DNA from: Acidobacteriaceae bacterium | GTDB taxonomy: Bacteria > Acidobacteriota > Terriglobia > Terriglobales > Acidobacteriaceae | Assembly (NCBI GenBank): GCA_028283655.1 | Contig: JAPWKE010000003.1 | Coordinates: 1-64,000 of the forward strand | Direction: 5' to 3' | Length of the DNA stretch: 64,000 bases | The notes under the pieces: model-generated | What the model saw: only the letters and a program-made list of their open reading frames with translations | Database searches by the model: none | Told to the model about the DNA's origin: nothing | Made by a program: the position numbers and the translations under genes | In this document: positions 1 through 9,570 of the stretch, one piece after another | Layout: each line of letters begins with the position of its first letter | Position numbering within the stretch: position 1 is the first letter of the stretch

Positions 1-60
1 AACACATACTTCTGTTTTCACGGCACCAGAACCTGCCCGGCAGGGTCGCGGCCGCGAACG

Positions 61-1509
61 TCATTGCCATCCGCCACCGAGTGCGGCGTAGAGCTGCACC
101 AGGGAAAGCGCCTCCTGCTCCTGCACACTCGCCAGATTCAATTGTGCGGAGAAGAGATTCGTGTCATTTGTAAGGACCTCAAGGTAGCTGCTGCGGCCAT
201 TGTCGTAGCGAAGCCGCGCAAGCTTCACGGACTGACTCGCGGCCTCGGTTTGCTTCTCCTGCGCGATACGGTCCTCTTTCGACTTCTGGTAAACAATTAG
301 CGCATTCGAGACATCCCGGAATGCAGAGGCAATGGTCTTCTGGTAGCTGACCACCATCTCCTGCTGCGTGGCCTCCGCTTCCTTAAGATTGTTCTTGAGC
401 TTGCCTCCGGCAAACAGAGGCTGGCTGATGGAGCCGTTGGCAAGCCAGTAGCTGCTGCTTGAATCGAAGAGCTTGTTCAGTTGGCTCGTCGACGTTCCTC
501 CAAGCGCCGTGAGGCTGATCTGGGGAAAGAACTGCGCACGGGCCACACCAATGCGGGCGTTGGCCGCCACCAGTTCAGCTTCCGCTCTCTGGATGTCGGG
601 ACGCCGCTCCAGAAGTTGAGAGGGGATGCCCATCGGAATCTCTTCCGGATGTGGCTGTTCGGTATTACGCTTGCCGCGTGGAATAGGTCCCGGGTTGCGT
701 CCCAGCAGCAGGGACAAGCCGTTCTCCTGTTCACGGATCTGGCTTTCGAGCTGTGGTTGCACTGACTCGGCGGCGTAAAGAAGCTGTTCTGCCTGATGGA
801 CGTCGGCCATCGTCGTCGCTCCGGTCCGTTCCCGCAGACTCACCAGACGCAGGGATTCCTTCCGGGAATCAAGTGTGGCCTTCGTGATTTCGAGCTGAGC
901 GTCGAGAGCGCGAAGCTGGACATAGGCCGAAGCGACGTCGATCACGACGGAGCTGAGCGTGGCGCGGCGGCCCCACTCCGTCGCCAGAAGCTCGGCCCGC
1001 GCAGCTTCGTTCTGACGCCGATAGAGCCCCCAGAAATCGAGGTTCCACGCTGCTGTAGCGGTGAATCCGCCACCGTAGTACTTCGGAGACGACTCATTGC
1101 CCAACAGGCCGCTGGGAATGCCAACGGCGCTGTAGGCCGCTCCGGCGTTCGCTGATGGAAGCATCTGGGCCTTCGTCACCCCGACCTGCGCTTGCTGTTC
1201 GAGAATACGTTGCGCCGCGATGCGAACATCGTAGTTGTTCTTAATCGCCTCGGCCACCAGGGCTTTCAGCTCCTCATCCTTGAAGACCTCCGACCACTTG
1301 AGATCGGCTACGGAAGCCTGTCCCGCAGGATCTTTCGTCACGAGTGCTGCGTCACGGTAGGTGGGAGGGGCCGTAACCGCGGGACGCTTGTAATGAGGGC
1401 CAACCATGCATCCGCTGAGAAATAACAAGCTGGCGACAGAAAGACCGGCAATTTCGGCCGGCTTTGTTTTTCGGCCCCGTTTCTTGTGGGCTTGTATAGG
1501 CTGCGTCAT
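61..1509 (-). CDS. NodT-family outer-membrane efflux lipoprotein (482 aa)
   Basis: Outer-membrane channel of a tripartite efflux pump, expected to carry substrates across the outer membrane after the ABC transporter encoded just upstream. The N-terminus has a positively charged stretch, a hydrophobic core and a lipobox ending LLFLSGC, so it is a predicted lipoprotein. The body contains two TolC/OEP-type repeats, with the typical RRPDIQRAEAELVAANARIG motif in the second half. I chose the ATG at 1509 because it overlaps the stop of the permease gene as ATGA, and because a longer GTG-started version would add about 31 residues ahead of the signal peptide. It is the last gene of a four-gene operon on this strand. 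Function as an efflux OMF is secure; the substrate is unknown. Confidence 0.92.
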   Translation of the reverse strand: MTQPIQAHKKRGRKTKPAEIAGLSVASLLFLSGCMVGPHYKRPAVTAPPTYRDAALVTKDPAGQASVADLKWSEVFKDEELKALVAEAIKNNYDVRIAAQRILEQQAQVGVTKAQMLPSANAGAAYSAVGIPSGLLGNESSPKYYGGGFTATAAWNLDFWGLYRRQNEAARAELLATEWGRRATLSSVVIDVASAYVQLRALDAQLEITKATLDSRKESLRLVSLRERTGATTMADVHQAEQLLYAAESVQPQLESQIREQENGLSLLLGRNPGPIPRGKRNTEQPHPEEIPMGIPSQLLERRPDIQRAEAELVAANARIGVARAQFFPQISLTALGGTSTSQLNKLFDSSSSYWLANGSISQPLFAGGKLKNNLKEAEATQQEMVVSYQKTIASAFRDVSNALIVYQKSKEDRIAQEKQTEAASQSVKLARLRYDNGRSSYLEVLTNDTNLFSAQLNLASVQEQEALSLVQLYAALGGGWQ

Positions 1510-2636
1510 GATTGCATCGATCCAATCGACCGCCGGAATCGCACCAGCGCGGCTGTAAAAAAGAGAGCGGCGATCCCAAGCATCGCAAGGAACTGTGGCC
1601 ACACAACATCGAATCCCGCCCCACGGTAAAGAATCGCCTGAGCCAGGCTCACGAAGTGCGTGGTGGGTGCAACCAGCATGATCTTCTGCACAAGCAGCGG
1701 CATGCTCTCGCGTGGTGTCAGTGAACCGGAGAGGATCTGCAGGGGCAGGAGAATGAGGATCATCAGCAGGCCGAACTGAGGCATCGAGCGGGCAATCGTA
1801 CCGAGGAAGATGCCCATGGAGGTCGTCGCGAGCAGGCTGATCACCACACCGGCAAGAAACAGCGGCACGGAACCGGAGATCACTACTCCGAGAGCTCCCT
1901 TGACCATCACTTCCAGTCCGAATGCGGCGGCGAGAAGAACCACCAGGGCCATCGACCAGACTTTCGAGACCATAATCTCGAACGGCGTGAGAGGCATCAC
2001 CAGCAGGTGCTCGATGGTTCCATGCTCGCGCTCGCGGATCAGCGCGGCGCCCGTAAGGATAATCGAAAGCATCGTGACGTTATTGATGATCTCCATCACG
2101 CCGGAAAACCAGGACTGTGTGAGGTTAGGGTTGAACATCATGCGCGGTTCGAGCGATATAGGGGCTGCTTCGACCGAACGATACCGCCGGGCGAAGTCGG
2201 TGACATCGCCACTCACGATGCTCTGCAGATAGCCTGCACCGATAAAGGCTTGACTGACCAGAGTTGCGTCTACATTCAGTTGAACCGCGGGCGAGCGCCC
2301 CGCGAGCACATCCCTCTGAAAGTTGGGAGGGATGTCCACGGAGAAGGTATAGCGGCCAGCATTCATACCCGCGTCCGCGTTCTGCTGCGTGGTGATTGTC
2401 GGAGCATTGAAGTAGGGAGGGTAGATGCTATCGATGATGTTCATCGATAGCTGGGACCGATCCTCGTCGACAATGGCGACGGGCGCGCGTTGCAGCGTTT
2501 CCGGCTGGGCGTGAGCCGCCACATAGATCCCGAGAGAGAAGGACCACGCAATGAGGATCAGCATGGCAGGATCGCGATACAGGCTCCGGAACTCTTTGAT
2601 GCCGAGATGAAAGATATTCCCAAGGCTGCGGAGCAT
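1506..2636 (-). CDS. ABC-2 type permease, YhhJ-like (376 aa)
   Basis: Inner-membrane permease of the ABC-2 family. One membrane segment lies near residues 20-40, followed by a large periplasmic domain (about residues 45-170) and then five or six hydrophobic helices to the C-terminus. The motif REREHGTIEHLLVMPLTP after the second membrane region is typical of drug-export permeases of the YhhJ/YbhS type. The gene begins two bases after the stop of the ATPase/permease fusion gene and ends in a 4-base ATGA overlap with the channel gene, so translation is coupled. It probably pairs with the permease half of the neighbouring fusion protein to form the transmembrane pore. Confidence 0.92.
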   Translation of the reverse strand: MLRSLGNIFHLGIKEFRSLYRDPAMLILIAWSFSLGIYVAAHAQPETLQRAPVAIVDEDRSQLSMNIIDSIYPPYFNAPTITTQQNADAGMNAGRYTFSVDIPPNFQRDVLAGRSPAVQLNVDATLVSQAFIGAGYLQSIVSGDVTDFARRYRSVEAAPISLEPRMMFNPNLTQSWFSGVMEIINNVTMLSIILTGAALIREREHGTIEHLLVMPLTPFEIMVSKVWSMALVVLLAAAFGLEVMVKGALGVVISGSVPLFLAGVVISLLATTSMGIFLGTIARSMPQFGLLMILILLPLQILSGSLTPRESMPLLVQKIMLVAPTTHFVSLAQAILYRGAGFDVVWPQFLAMLGIAALFFTAALVRFRRSIGSMQS

Positions 2637-2638
2637 CG

Positions 2639-5374
2639 CTACTCTCCCTGCTTCTTCAGCAGCAAGACGCTGCCGATGGTAAGTACCGGAATCGTTGCAA
2701 GCAAGGCGAAGAACGATCCAGACAGATCGGAGAAGGAGAGTCCCTTCGAAAAGGCACCGCGGCAGATGGTGAGAAAGTGTGTGGTGGGATAGATATGGCC
2801 GATGAATGCTCCGAAGCCGGAAAGAGACGATACAGGATTCAGCAGCCCCGCAAACTGGACTGCGGGCAGTAGGGTTCCCATAGCCGTCCCAAAGATCGCT
2901 GCAATCTGGCTTTCCATAAGCGTCGAGGTGAGCAGACCGAAGGCGGTCGACGCTGTGACATAGATGACGGCGCCTGTGGCAAGCGCGAGCAGGCTGCCAT
3001 TGATTGGAACACGAAACAGGAATACTGCCATAAGGGTCATAAGGACGAAATTAATCATGCCAACGACGATGTACGGCAGTTGCTTTCCAAGTAGAAACTC
3101 GAGCTTCGTGACTGGCGTGGTGTAAAGATTGAGGATCGACCCAAGTTCCTTTTCACGCACGACCCCAAGAGCCGTCAGCATGGACGGAATGAAGATCAAA
3201 AGCAGGGGGATCACTGCGGGAACCATCGCGATCAGGCTTTCCACGTCCGGGTTGTAGCGGTACCTTGTTTCGAGAGAATAGAGACCCGCCGTGCTGGCGC
3301 CGAGGCGATGGACCGCAAGGTCGGAGAGATAGTCCCCATGCATGCCCTGCACATAGCCCAGGGCCGTCTCGGCCCGCTGCGGCATGGAGCCATCGAGCCA
3401 CACGCCGATCGCCGGCTGGGCGCCCCGGAGAAGATCGCGTCCATAGTTCGGCGGAAGCTCGATGGCCAGGCTCAGCTCGCCGCTGCGCAGCCGTCGATCC
3501 ATCTCCTGATAGTCCGAAATCGGCGGTTTTTCTACGAAGTAGCGTGAGCCGGAGAGATTGAGCGCATAGTCCTGGCTGGCTGCACTCTGGTCGTGGTCGA
3601 GCACCGCAAAGGTCAGGTTGTCGACGTCCATATTGATGCCGTAACCAATGATGAACATGAGCAACAGCGTCCCGCCCAGAGCGAGGGTCATGCGGATGGG
3701 ATCGCGCCGCAGTTCCAGCGCCTCTCGATAGGCGTAACTCAGCAACCGCTGCAGGCTGAAGGTCCTGTGCTGTCGCGTTTTGTTCCCAGCTTGCGTTGGA
3801 GCTGGTTGAGTAGCAGTCTCCGGAGTGGCATCATGCTTTGCATCGGAAGTCTGGGCCTGCTCGAGATACAGGATGAATGTGTCCTCGAGTGTCTTTTGCC
3901 CGCTCTTTGCGACCAAGTCGGCGGGCGTTCCGGTGGTCAGGATTCGTCCCGCATGCATGAGCGAGATCCGGTCACACCGCTCCGCCTCATTCATGAAGTG
4001 CGTCGAGATGAAGATCGTCACGCCATCACTCCGGGAGAGGTCCAGCATCAGCTCCCAGAAGGTGTCGCGTGCTACCGGATCGACGCCAGAGGTCGGCTCG
4101 TCGAGGATCAGCATCGCAGGTTTGTGAATGACTGCGACCGCGAGCGACAGGCGTTGGCGAATTCCCAAGGGCAATCCTTCAGGAAGTTGATCGATGACCG
4201 AGGCCAGATCGAAACGCTGCACCATCTCATCCACACGCCCATCGATCTGCTCTTTAGGCACGTGAAAGAGCTGCGCATGAAGTACCAGGTTCTGCCGGAC
4301 CGTAAGCTCCGTGTACAGCGAAAACGCCTGAGACATGTATCCGACATTGCGGCGGGTTTCGATGTCACTGCTCACCGATTTGCCGAACAACAGTGCTGTG
4401 CCTTCGGTCGCCGGAAGAAGTCCGGTTAGCATCTTCATGGTGGTCGACTTGCCGCACCCGTTCGATCCAAGAAAACCGAAGATCTCCCCACGCTCCACGG
4501 TCAACGTCACATGATCGACGGCGGTAAATTTGCCGAAACGCCGGGTCAGGTCACGCGCTTCAATCGCCACCTCCGCATTCGGCTTTCGTGGCGGAATCAC
4601 AAGCGTATGGTGGCCCTGCCGGTCCTGTTCCGGGAGTAATTCCACGAACGCTGCGTCGAGTGTCGTTTGACCGGTACGCTGCCGTATTTCCGCTGCGGTC
4701 CCTGTGGCCAGAACGCGGCCGGCATTCATGGCGACCAGCCAGTCGAAGCGTTCCGCTTCTTCCATATAAGCGGTCGCAACGATCACGCTCATGCCGGCAC
4801 GACGCGAGCGTATCCGGTCGATCAACTCCCAGAACTGACGGCGTGAGAGAGGATCGACGCCGGTGGTGGGCTCATCGAGGATCAGCAGATCGGGATCATG
4901 GATCAGCGAGCAGCACAGGCCAAGTTTCTGCTTCATGCCACCCGAAAGCTGACCCGCCGGACGGTCGCGAAAGGCAGACAAGTCTGTGCTCTCAAGCAGC
5001 TCGTCGATGTGCCACGTTCTTTCCGACTTCGATTGACCGAAGAGGCGCCCGAAGAAGTCGATGTTTTCGAGCACAGAGAGCGTGGGATAGAGGTTTTTTC
5101 CCAATCCCTGCGGCATGTACGCAACCTGTGGGCAGACGCGCTCACGATGGCCGCTATCCGCCATGCTGCCGCCCAGCACTTCGACAGAACCGCTCTGGAT
5201 CTTTCGTGCTCCTGCGATTAGCGCCAGCACGGTAGACTTGCCGGTTCCATCGGGGCCGATAAAGCCGACCATCTTTCCTTCGTGGATATCCAGCGTGACC
5301 CCCTCGGCGGCGAGCGTCTTGCCGTAACGATGCGTTACGTCTTGAAGGCGCACCACGGAAGAGGTCTGAGCCAT
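2639..5374 (-). CDS. Fused ABC transporter: two ATPase domains plus ABC-2 permease, RbbA/YhiH-like (911 aa)
   Basis: Energises the efflux system. The first ATPase domain (about residues 5-235) has Walker [10 protein letters not shown], signature LSGGMKQ and Walker [14 protein letters not shown]. The second (about 270-500) has Walker [10 protein letters not shown] and Walker [14 protein letters not shown], but a degenerate signature, LPLGIRQ in place of LSGGxxQ, so only one composite site may be fully active. The C-terminal part (about 540-911) is an ABC-2 permease with one N-terminal helix, a large periplasmic loop and a cluster of helices. This ATPase-ATPase-permease order matches RbbA (YhiH) of enterobacteria. 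The start ATG overlaps the upstream stop as TAATG. Confidence 0.93.
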   Translation of the reverse strand: MAQTSSVVRLQDVTHRYGKTLAAEGVTLDIHEGKMVGFIGPDGTGKSTVLALIAGARKIQSGSVEVLGGSMADSGHRERVCPQVAYMPQGLGKNLYPTLSVLENIDFFGRLFGQSKSERTWHIDELLESTDLSAFRDRPAGQLSGGMKQKLGLCCSLIHDPDLLILDEPTTGVDPLSRRQFWELIDRIRSRRAGMSVIVATAYMEEAERFDWLVAMNAGRVLATGTAAEIRQRTGQTTLDAAFVELLPEQDRQGHHTLVIPPRKPNAEVAIEARDLTRRFGKFTAVDHVTLTVERGEIFGFLGSNGCGKSTTMKMLTGLLPATEGTALLFGKSVSSDIETRRNVGYMSQAFSLYTELTVRQNLVLHAQLFHVPKEQIDGRVDEMVQRFDLASVIDQLPEGLPLGIRQRLSLAVAVIHKPAMLILDEPTSGVDPVARDTFWELMLDLSRSDGVTIFISTHFMNEAERCDRISLMHAGRILTTGTPADLVAKSGQKTLEDTFILYLEQAQTSDAKHDATPETATQPAPTQAGNKTRQHRTFSLQRLLSYAYREALELRRDPIRMTLALGGTLLLMFIIGYGINMDVDNLTFAVLDHDQSAASQDYALNLSGSRYFVEKPPISDYQEMDRRLRSGELSLAIELPPNYGRDLLRGAQPAIGVWLDGSMPQRAETALGYVQGMHGDYLSDLAVHRLGASTAGLYSLETRYRYNPDVESLIAMVPAVIPLLLIFIPSMLTALGVVREKELGSILNLYTTPVTKLEFLLGKQLPYIVVGMINFVLMTLMAVFLFRVPINGSLLALATGAVIYVTASTAFGLLTSTLMESQIAAIFGTAMGTLLPAVQFAGLLNPVSSLSGFGAFIGHIYPTTHFLTICRGAFSKGLSFSDLSGSFFALLATIPVLTIGSVLLLKKQGE

Positions 5375-6537
5375 TATTGGGTGATCCTTGTCTTCAGGTT
5401 GTCAGGCCAAGGCACAGAGGGATCCACGCGAACGTAGGCAACTCCGGGCAAGCCGGACTTCACCTGCGTAATGTGCTTGCGCAGCAGATCGGGATCGATC
5501 CTCGCCTTAATGCGGAAGACAAGCTTTTGGCGCTCGCTTTCGGTCTCGACTGTTTTTGGTGTGAACTGAGCGACATTGGCGACAAAGGATACGGTGGCGG
5601 GGATGACATACTGCGGAGCAGCATCCAGCACAATATGAACTTCAGATCCCATCGCCACCTTTCCGGCCACCGTCTCCGGCAGGAAGAAGGTCATATAGAC
5701 ATCGCTGAGATCGACCATGCTGAGGACTTTGCCGCCCGGGGAGACGACCTCACCTGGTTGGGCAATGCGGAACTGGACCCTTCCGGACCGCGCAGCGCGC
5801 AGCTCGTTGTCCGCGATCTCTGACTTCAGACGATTCTCCGTGGCGATAGCGGCGTCCACATGAGAGCGGGCTTCCAATACCTGGGAGTTCGCTGCGGTGA
5901 CCGTTGCCTTTGAAGCGGCGGCCTGCGCCTTGGCTGCAAGGACAGCTGCCGCGCTTCCTTTCTGGCGAGCCATGTCGTCTTCGTACTCCTGGATGGAGGC
6001 CGCATGCTGTTCGGACAGAACCCTGGTGCGTTCCGCGGTCTTCTCGGCCGAGACCTGCTCCGCCTCCCGCTGGGAGACAACAGCGTTCGCGGCCGCGACT
6101 TCGCTCTGATGCTGACCGACAACCGAAAGCGCGGCCTCGATCGCGTTCCGCGACTCGGCTTCTTCCGCCTTTGCCTGCTGCAGTTGTGCCTGAAGGACAT
6201 CCGTATCGATGCGGGCTACCACCTGGCCAGCGGTGACGAAGTCACCATCGTTCACCAGCATCTCGGTAATGCGTCCGGCATTCTTGGACGCAATATCCAG
6301 TTCGGTGGCTTCCACGCGTCCGTTCCCGCTCGCGAAGGCCGGACCTAATGTCTTCGGCCGCAGGCGTAGCCATGCAATGTATCCCGCAGTAGCCAGCACA
6401 GCAACAATCAGCACAGCCACGATTCCCCTGATCAGGCGGTGGACTGATGACGGAGCCGTGGGGATCCTGGATGGCGGCTTTATGGCAATGCCGGCTGCGG
6501 GTTGAGGAGGCTGTTGCGAAGAAGGGGTGTCATTCAT
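5374..6537 (-). CDS. HlyD/EmrA-type periplasmic membrane-fusion protein (387 aa)
   Basis: Adaptor linking the inner-membrane ABC transporter to the NodT-type channel. A proline-rich cytoplasmic N-terminus (residues 1-35) precedes one membrane helix (about 38-60). It is followed by a biotinyl-lipoyl-like half, a long alanine/glutamate-rich coiled-coil hairpin (about 110-240) and a second lipoyl/beta-barrel half with [20 protein letters not shown]. It is similar in type to YhiI of E. coli, which also sits with RbbA and YhhJ. First gene of the four-gene efflux operon. A possible -10 element (TATAGT on the minus strand, near 6560-6565) lies just upstream. Confidence 0.92.
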   Translation of the reverse strand: MNDTPSSQQPPQPAAGIAIKPPSRIPTAPSSVHRLIRGIVAVLIVAVLATAGYIAWLRLRPKTLGPAFASGNGRVEATELDIASKNAGRITEMLVNDGDFVTAGQVVARIDTDVLQAQLQQAKAEEAESRNAIEAALSVVGQHQSEVAAANAVVSQREAEQVSAEKTAERTRVLSEQHAASIQEYEDDMARQKGSAAAVLAAKAQAAASKATVTAANSQVLEARSHVDAAIATENRLKSEIADNELRAARSGRVQFRIAQPGEVVSPGGKVLSMVDLSDVYMTFFLPETVAGKVAMGSEVHIVLDAAPQYVIPATVSFVANVAQFTPKTVETESERQKLVFRIKARIDPDLLRKHITQVKSGLPGVAYVRVDPSVPWPDNLKTRITQ

Positions 6538-6699
6538 GCTGTCAGCGGCCGGTCCTGGACTATAGCATTCGCGGGCGGACTAGAACGATTTTGTCGGCCG
6601 ACCGCGCGTACTTCTCAGATTCAACTCGCTGCAGCAAAGTCGCAGAACTTCACTCGGAGTCCTTCGGATGAGCTTACATTTTCGAGCGATACGCATCCA

Positions 6700-6714
6700 T
6701 ATACATACTGTATA
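6700..6714. promoter_or_regulatory. Palindromic operator, copy 1
   Basis: TATACA-TAC-TGTATA, a perfect 6+3+6 inverted repeat, 163 bp upstream of the efflux operon start. The same TATACATACTG core recurs at 7033 and 9523, and a related palindrome occurs at 13032, each in a divergent promoter region. The size and symmetry fit a TetR- or MarR-type dimer. The link to the TetR gene at 11218 is inference. Confidence 0.6.
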
Positions 6715-7032
6715 CGAAAGGCGAATGGTAGTGGTAATTGGGTCTCACGGCAATGAGAAGTACGTAGAACCGGGTTCATCGATGAGGGGCTGTGTGAGAA
6801 GCCTATATGCAAGCCTAACAAGCTCCGCAGGCAGGGTTTGTGACGCCAATCACATCCGAAACGAACGCAGGGTACCGTTGCGGTTCTGAACGAGAGGGGT
6901 TTCTTGAGTCATGTACGTTCAGGTTTCGTGACGACGGCGCAGATACCGTACCGTCTTTTCGAACGCACGACGGATTCGCGTTTAGAGGAATTGAGCCTAA
7001 GCTTCCAAAGCTGCCGACAAGTGCCTGTGTCA

Positions 7033-7047
7033 TATACATACTGCATC
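7033..7047. promoter_or_regulatory. Palindromic operator, copy 2 (imperfect)
   Basis: TATACA-TAC-TGCATC. The left half-site and spacer equal copy 1, while the right half is degenerate. The similarity continues outside the palindrome: both copies begin with CATATACATACTG and end with CGAAAG. It lies about 200 bp upstream of the antiporter start. Confidence 0.45.
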
Positions 7048-7244
7048 GAAAGCGCGCCACTGGCCTCAGGTGGTGAGTCACGATAAGGAAGTCGTCGCGG
7101 GCCTCTACCTTTCGGTCAAGTTGCATACGTGAAGTGAACCAGAAATGCGACTGTCCTATCCGAGGGTTCATCAAACCCATAGCGGGGCATAGGAGGGTAC
7201 ATCTCCTCATGCGCGCCTGCGGAATTATTGAGGAAGGACCGCGC

Positions 7245-8864
7245 TTGGAACAACTCACCACGATTCTTGTTCTGCTTTTTGCAGTGTGCGTAACGGGTGT
7301 GCTTTCGCTCGTATCGCGAATCCCATTACCACTCCTGCAGATCGGTCTCGGCATAGCTCTGGCGGCTCTTCACGTCCACAGCGCTATGGACCCATCCTTG
7401 TTTCTTCTATTATTTGTGGCGCCCCTACTTTACGTGGACGCCTACCGCTTTCCTCGCTCAGAATTTGTCAGCCTGAGGACTCCCATTCTGAGGATGGCTG
7501 TAGGCTTGGTGGTGTTCACCGTCGTCGGAGCCGGTTACTTCATTCACTGGCTCATTCCATCCATGCCGCTGGCTGCCAGTTTCGCCCTCGCCGCCGTTTT
7601 GTCGCCTACGGATGCTGTCGCCCTTTCAGGTTCGATTCGAGGAGTGCGTATCCCCTCTCGTCTGCTTCACCTGCTGGAAGGAGAAGCCCTTCTTAATGAT
7701 GCGTCTGGGCTTGTCTGCTTCCGGTTCGCGGTTGCGGCAGCACTTACGGGCGTATTTTCCGCGACACATGCCCTGATGACCTTTCTTCAGGTTTCACTGG
7801 GTGGCATTGCTGTCGGGGCAGTGATTGCCTTTGTCGTGATGCAGGGGGAGCGATGGATTGGGAAGAGACTCGGTTCCCATCCAGCTTCCCAGATCCTGAT
7901 GACGCTCCTGCTGCCATTTGCTGCCTATCTCGGGGCGGAACACATGGGTTTCTCTGGCATCTTATCGGCCGTCTCAGCTGGATTCATCGGCAATCTTGTC
8001 CTCCAGGAGATCCCGGAAGCAGAGACCCGGATCAAGTCGGAAGTCATCACCGACATGATCGAGTTCACCTTCAATGGCCTCATCTTCATCCTTCTCGGTC
8101 TGCAACTGCCCGCGATCGCGAGGAGCATTCCGGCTGTCATCAAGGAACATCATCTTCACTCGCCCTGGGTTCTGGGCGCATTTGTTTTAGGGATCACAAT
8201 CGTTCTCGGGTTCCTGCGATTCTTCTGGTCATGGTCCTCCCTGAAATGGACTTCTCTTCTGAGAAGACACAAGGAGGACACCCGGACCCGCACGCCCAAA
8301 AGACTGCTCGTGGCTACAGCCTTCGCTGGCGTTCGGGGTGCGGTGACGCTGGCTGCGGTACTTTCACTGCCCACCAGCTTGAACGATGGCACACCTTTCC
8401 CCGGACGGCAGTTGGCGATTCTCCTGGCTGCCGGCGTGATTCTGTTTTCCCTCGTGTCGGCCTCAGTGGCGCTGCCTATGGTCATGAAAGGGATTCACGA
8501 TCCACCAGAGTCCTCTCTCGCGTCCCAGAGTCGAAGAGCTCGGATCTCTGCCGCTCATGCAGCGATTCGAAGGCTCGACGAGCTTGAAAAGGAGTCGGCG
8601 AAGGAAGGCAGTCTGCCGGAAGACGTGGCAACGGTTTCGAACCGTCTGAAAGATTACTATCTCAGGCGGGTCGAGGGGCTTGATGGTCACGGGGCGGGCA
8701 TGGAAAGAGCCAACACACATCGGCAGCAGGAGAGGATGCTTCGCATGGAGGCACTTCGTGCGGAGAGGCACGAGATCAACCGCCTGGTTCAGGAAAGGCT
8801 TCTCGACTCGGAAGCTGCGCGTGTCATCCTGCACAAACTCGACAATAGCGAGGTGACGCTGTAG
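7245..8864 (+). CDS. Na+/H+ antiporter, CPA1 family, NhaP/YjcE-like (539 aa)
   Basis: Monovalent cation/proton antiporter of the CPA1 group. About a dozen hydrophobic segments fill residues 1-425. The family motifs are visible as FALAAVLSPTDAVA and LLEGEALLNDASGLV, the latter carrying the paired acidic/asparagine transport residues. A hydrophilic C-terminal tail of about 110 residues follows and is probably regulatory. I chose the TTG at 7245: GAGGAAGG lies seven bases upstream, and the resulting N-terminus (MEQLTTILVLLF) lines up with YjcE. Frames opening at 7134 (GTG) or 7209 (ATG) would add a charged, unconserved leader. The 3' end overlaps the convergent sigma-factor gene by 41 bp. Confidence 0.9.
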   Translation: MEQLTTILVLLFAVCVTGVLSLVSRIPLPLLQIGLGIALAALHVHSAMDPSLFLLLFVAPLLYVDAYRFPRSEFVSLRTPILRMAVGLVVFTVVGAGYFIHWLIPSMPLAASFALAAVLSPTDAVALSGSIRGVRIPSRLLHLLEGEALLNDASGLVCFRFAVAAALTGVFSATHALMTFLQVSLGGIAVGAVIAFVVMQGERWIGKRLGSHPASQILMTLLLPFAAYLGAEHMGFSGILSAVSAGFIGNLVLQEIPEAETRIKSEVITDMIEFTFNGLIFILLGLQLPAIARSIPAVIKEHHLHSPWVLGAFVLGITIVLGFLRFFWSWSSLKWTSLLRRHKEDTRTRTPKRLLVATAFAGVRGAVTLAAVLSLPTSLNDGTPFPGRQLAILLAAGVILFSLVSASVALPMVMKGIHDPPESSLASQSRRARISAAHAAIRRLDELEKESAKEGSLPEDVATVSNRLKDYYLRRVEGLDGHGAGMERANTHRQQERMLRMEALRAERHEINRLVQERLLDSEAARVILHKLDNSEVTL

Positions 8865-9474
8865 GACGTCTACGCGCGGATACGGGCCGACGCGCGTCCA
8901 TGCCAAACCGACGCAGCGGTCTCTTCTGTAGCTCGCGGCGCGCACGCAGGCGCCGGGATTTTACGGCTGCCAGCGAAAGATTCAAGCGTTTTGCCACCTC
9001 TGGAAGAGGGACCTCTTCCGTAAGCTCGATTTGAAGGATGGTCCGGAGGGAAGCCGGCAGGAACATGATCGCCGAACGAACCTGGTCAATACTCTGCTGT
9101 CGAATGAGCCGTTCCTCAATGGACTCACCTGCAGGAAGCCGGCCCTTTCGGATAAGAACAGCCTCCATCGTCGTCAGTTCATCGGAGTACTCGATACGAC
9201 GATGTTCCTGACGTCTCTGGATCATATAGACCTCGTTGATGACGATCCTCGTGATCCACGTCGAGAAGAGAGACTCATTGCGAAAAGTAGTCACGTTCCG
9301 CCACGCCTTGAAGAGTCCGGACTGAACGGCATCTTCCGCCTCAGACCGGTTAAGTGTATATCGTTCTGCGGTCCGGAGCAGGCGTTCGCGCCAGCGCTCG
9401 CTCAGCACTTCAAAGGCTTTCTCATCCCCGTTGAAGGCTTGTAGAACGATGGATTCATCATTCTCGTATTTCAT
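8824..9474 (-). CDS. ECF-type RNA polymerase sigma factor (216 aa)
   Basis: Group-4 sigma factor. Region 2 (about residues 8-85) includes AEDAVQSGLFKAWRNV and FSTWITRIVIN. Region 4 (about 135-190) includes LPEVAKRLNLSLAAVKSRR, the -35 recognition helix. The last 25 residues (after about 190) are arginine-rich and lie in the 3' overlap with the antiporter gene, so this tail may not be conserved. No anti-sigma factor gene is adjacent, which is unusual for ECF factors. The gene is divergent from the MFS exporter at 9571 and shares with it the operator at 9523-9537, so it may be under repressor control. Confidence 0.88.
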   Translation of the reverse strand: MKYENDESIVLQAFNGDEKAFEVLSERWRERLLRTAERYTLNRSEAEDAVQSGLFKAWRNVTTFRNESLFSTWITRIVINEVYMIQRRQEHRRIEYSDELTTMEAVLIRKGRLPAGESIEERLIRQQSIDQVRSAIMFLPASLRTILQIELTEEVPLPEVAKRLNLSLAAVKSRRLRARRELQKRPLRRFGMDARRPVSARRRPTASPRYCRVCAG

Positions 9475-9522
9475 GGAATCCTATCCGCTTCAACGATTGT
9501 GACCCTTGCACATACGATTTGA

Positions 9523-9537
9523 TATACATACTGTACA
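9523..9537. promoter_or_regulatory. Palindromic operator, copy 3
   Basis: TATACA-TAC-TGTACA, one mismatch from a perfect palindrome. It lies between the sigma-factor gene and the MFS exporter, 33 bp before the exporter start, and overlaps a plausible -10 (TACTGT, 17 bp after TTGCAC at 9506). Binding there would block the exporter promoter. Confidence 0.6.
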
Positions 9538-9570
9538 TGAAGGATTGATTGACCTATCGGAGAGCGGACG

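Larger units (their letters stand above)
6538..7244. other. Divergent intergenic region, about 700 bp
   Basis: Non-coding region between the efflux operon (minus strand) and the antiporter gene (plus strand). It contains two copies of the palindromic operator described at 6700 and 7033, and a 10-bp palindrome GTCGGCCGAC at 6593-6602 upstream of the HlyD gene. Several open frames cross it, but none has a ribosome site or recognisable protein sequence, so I see no gene here. Confidence 0.6.

Noticed and set aside
32-44. CCTGCC-C-GGCAGG palindrome after the NodT gene
   Set aside because: A one-base loop cannot form a hairpin terminator and no T run follows.
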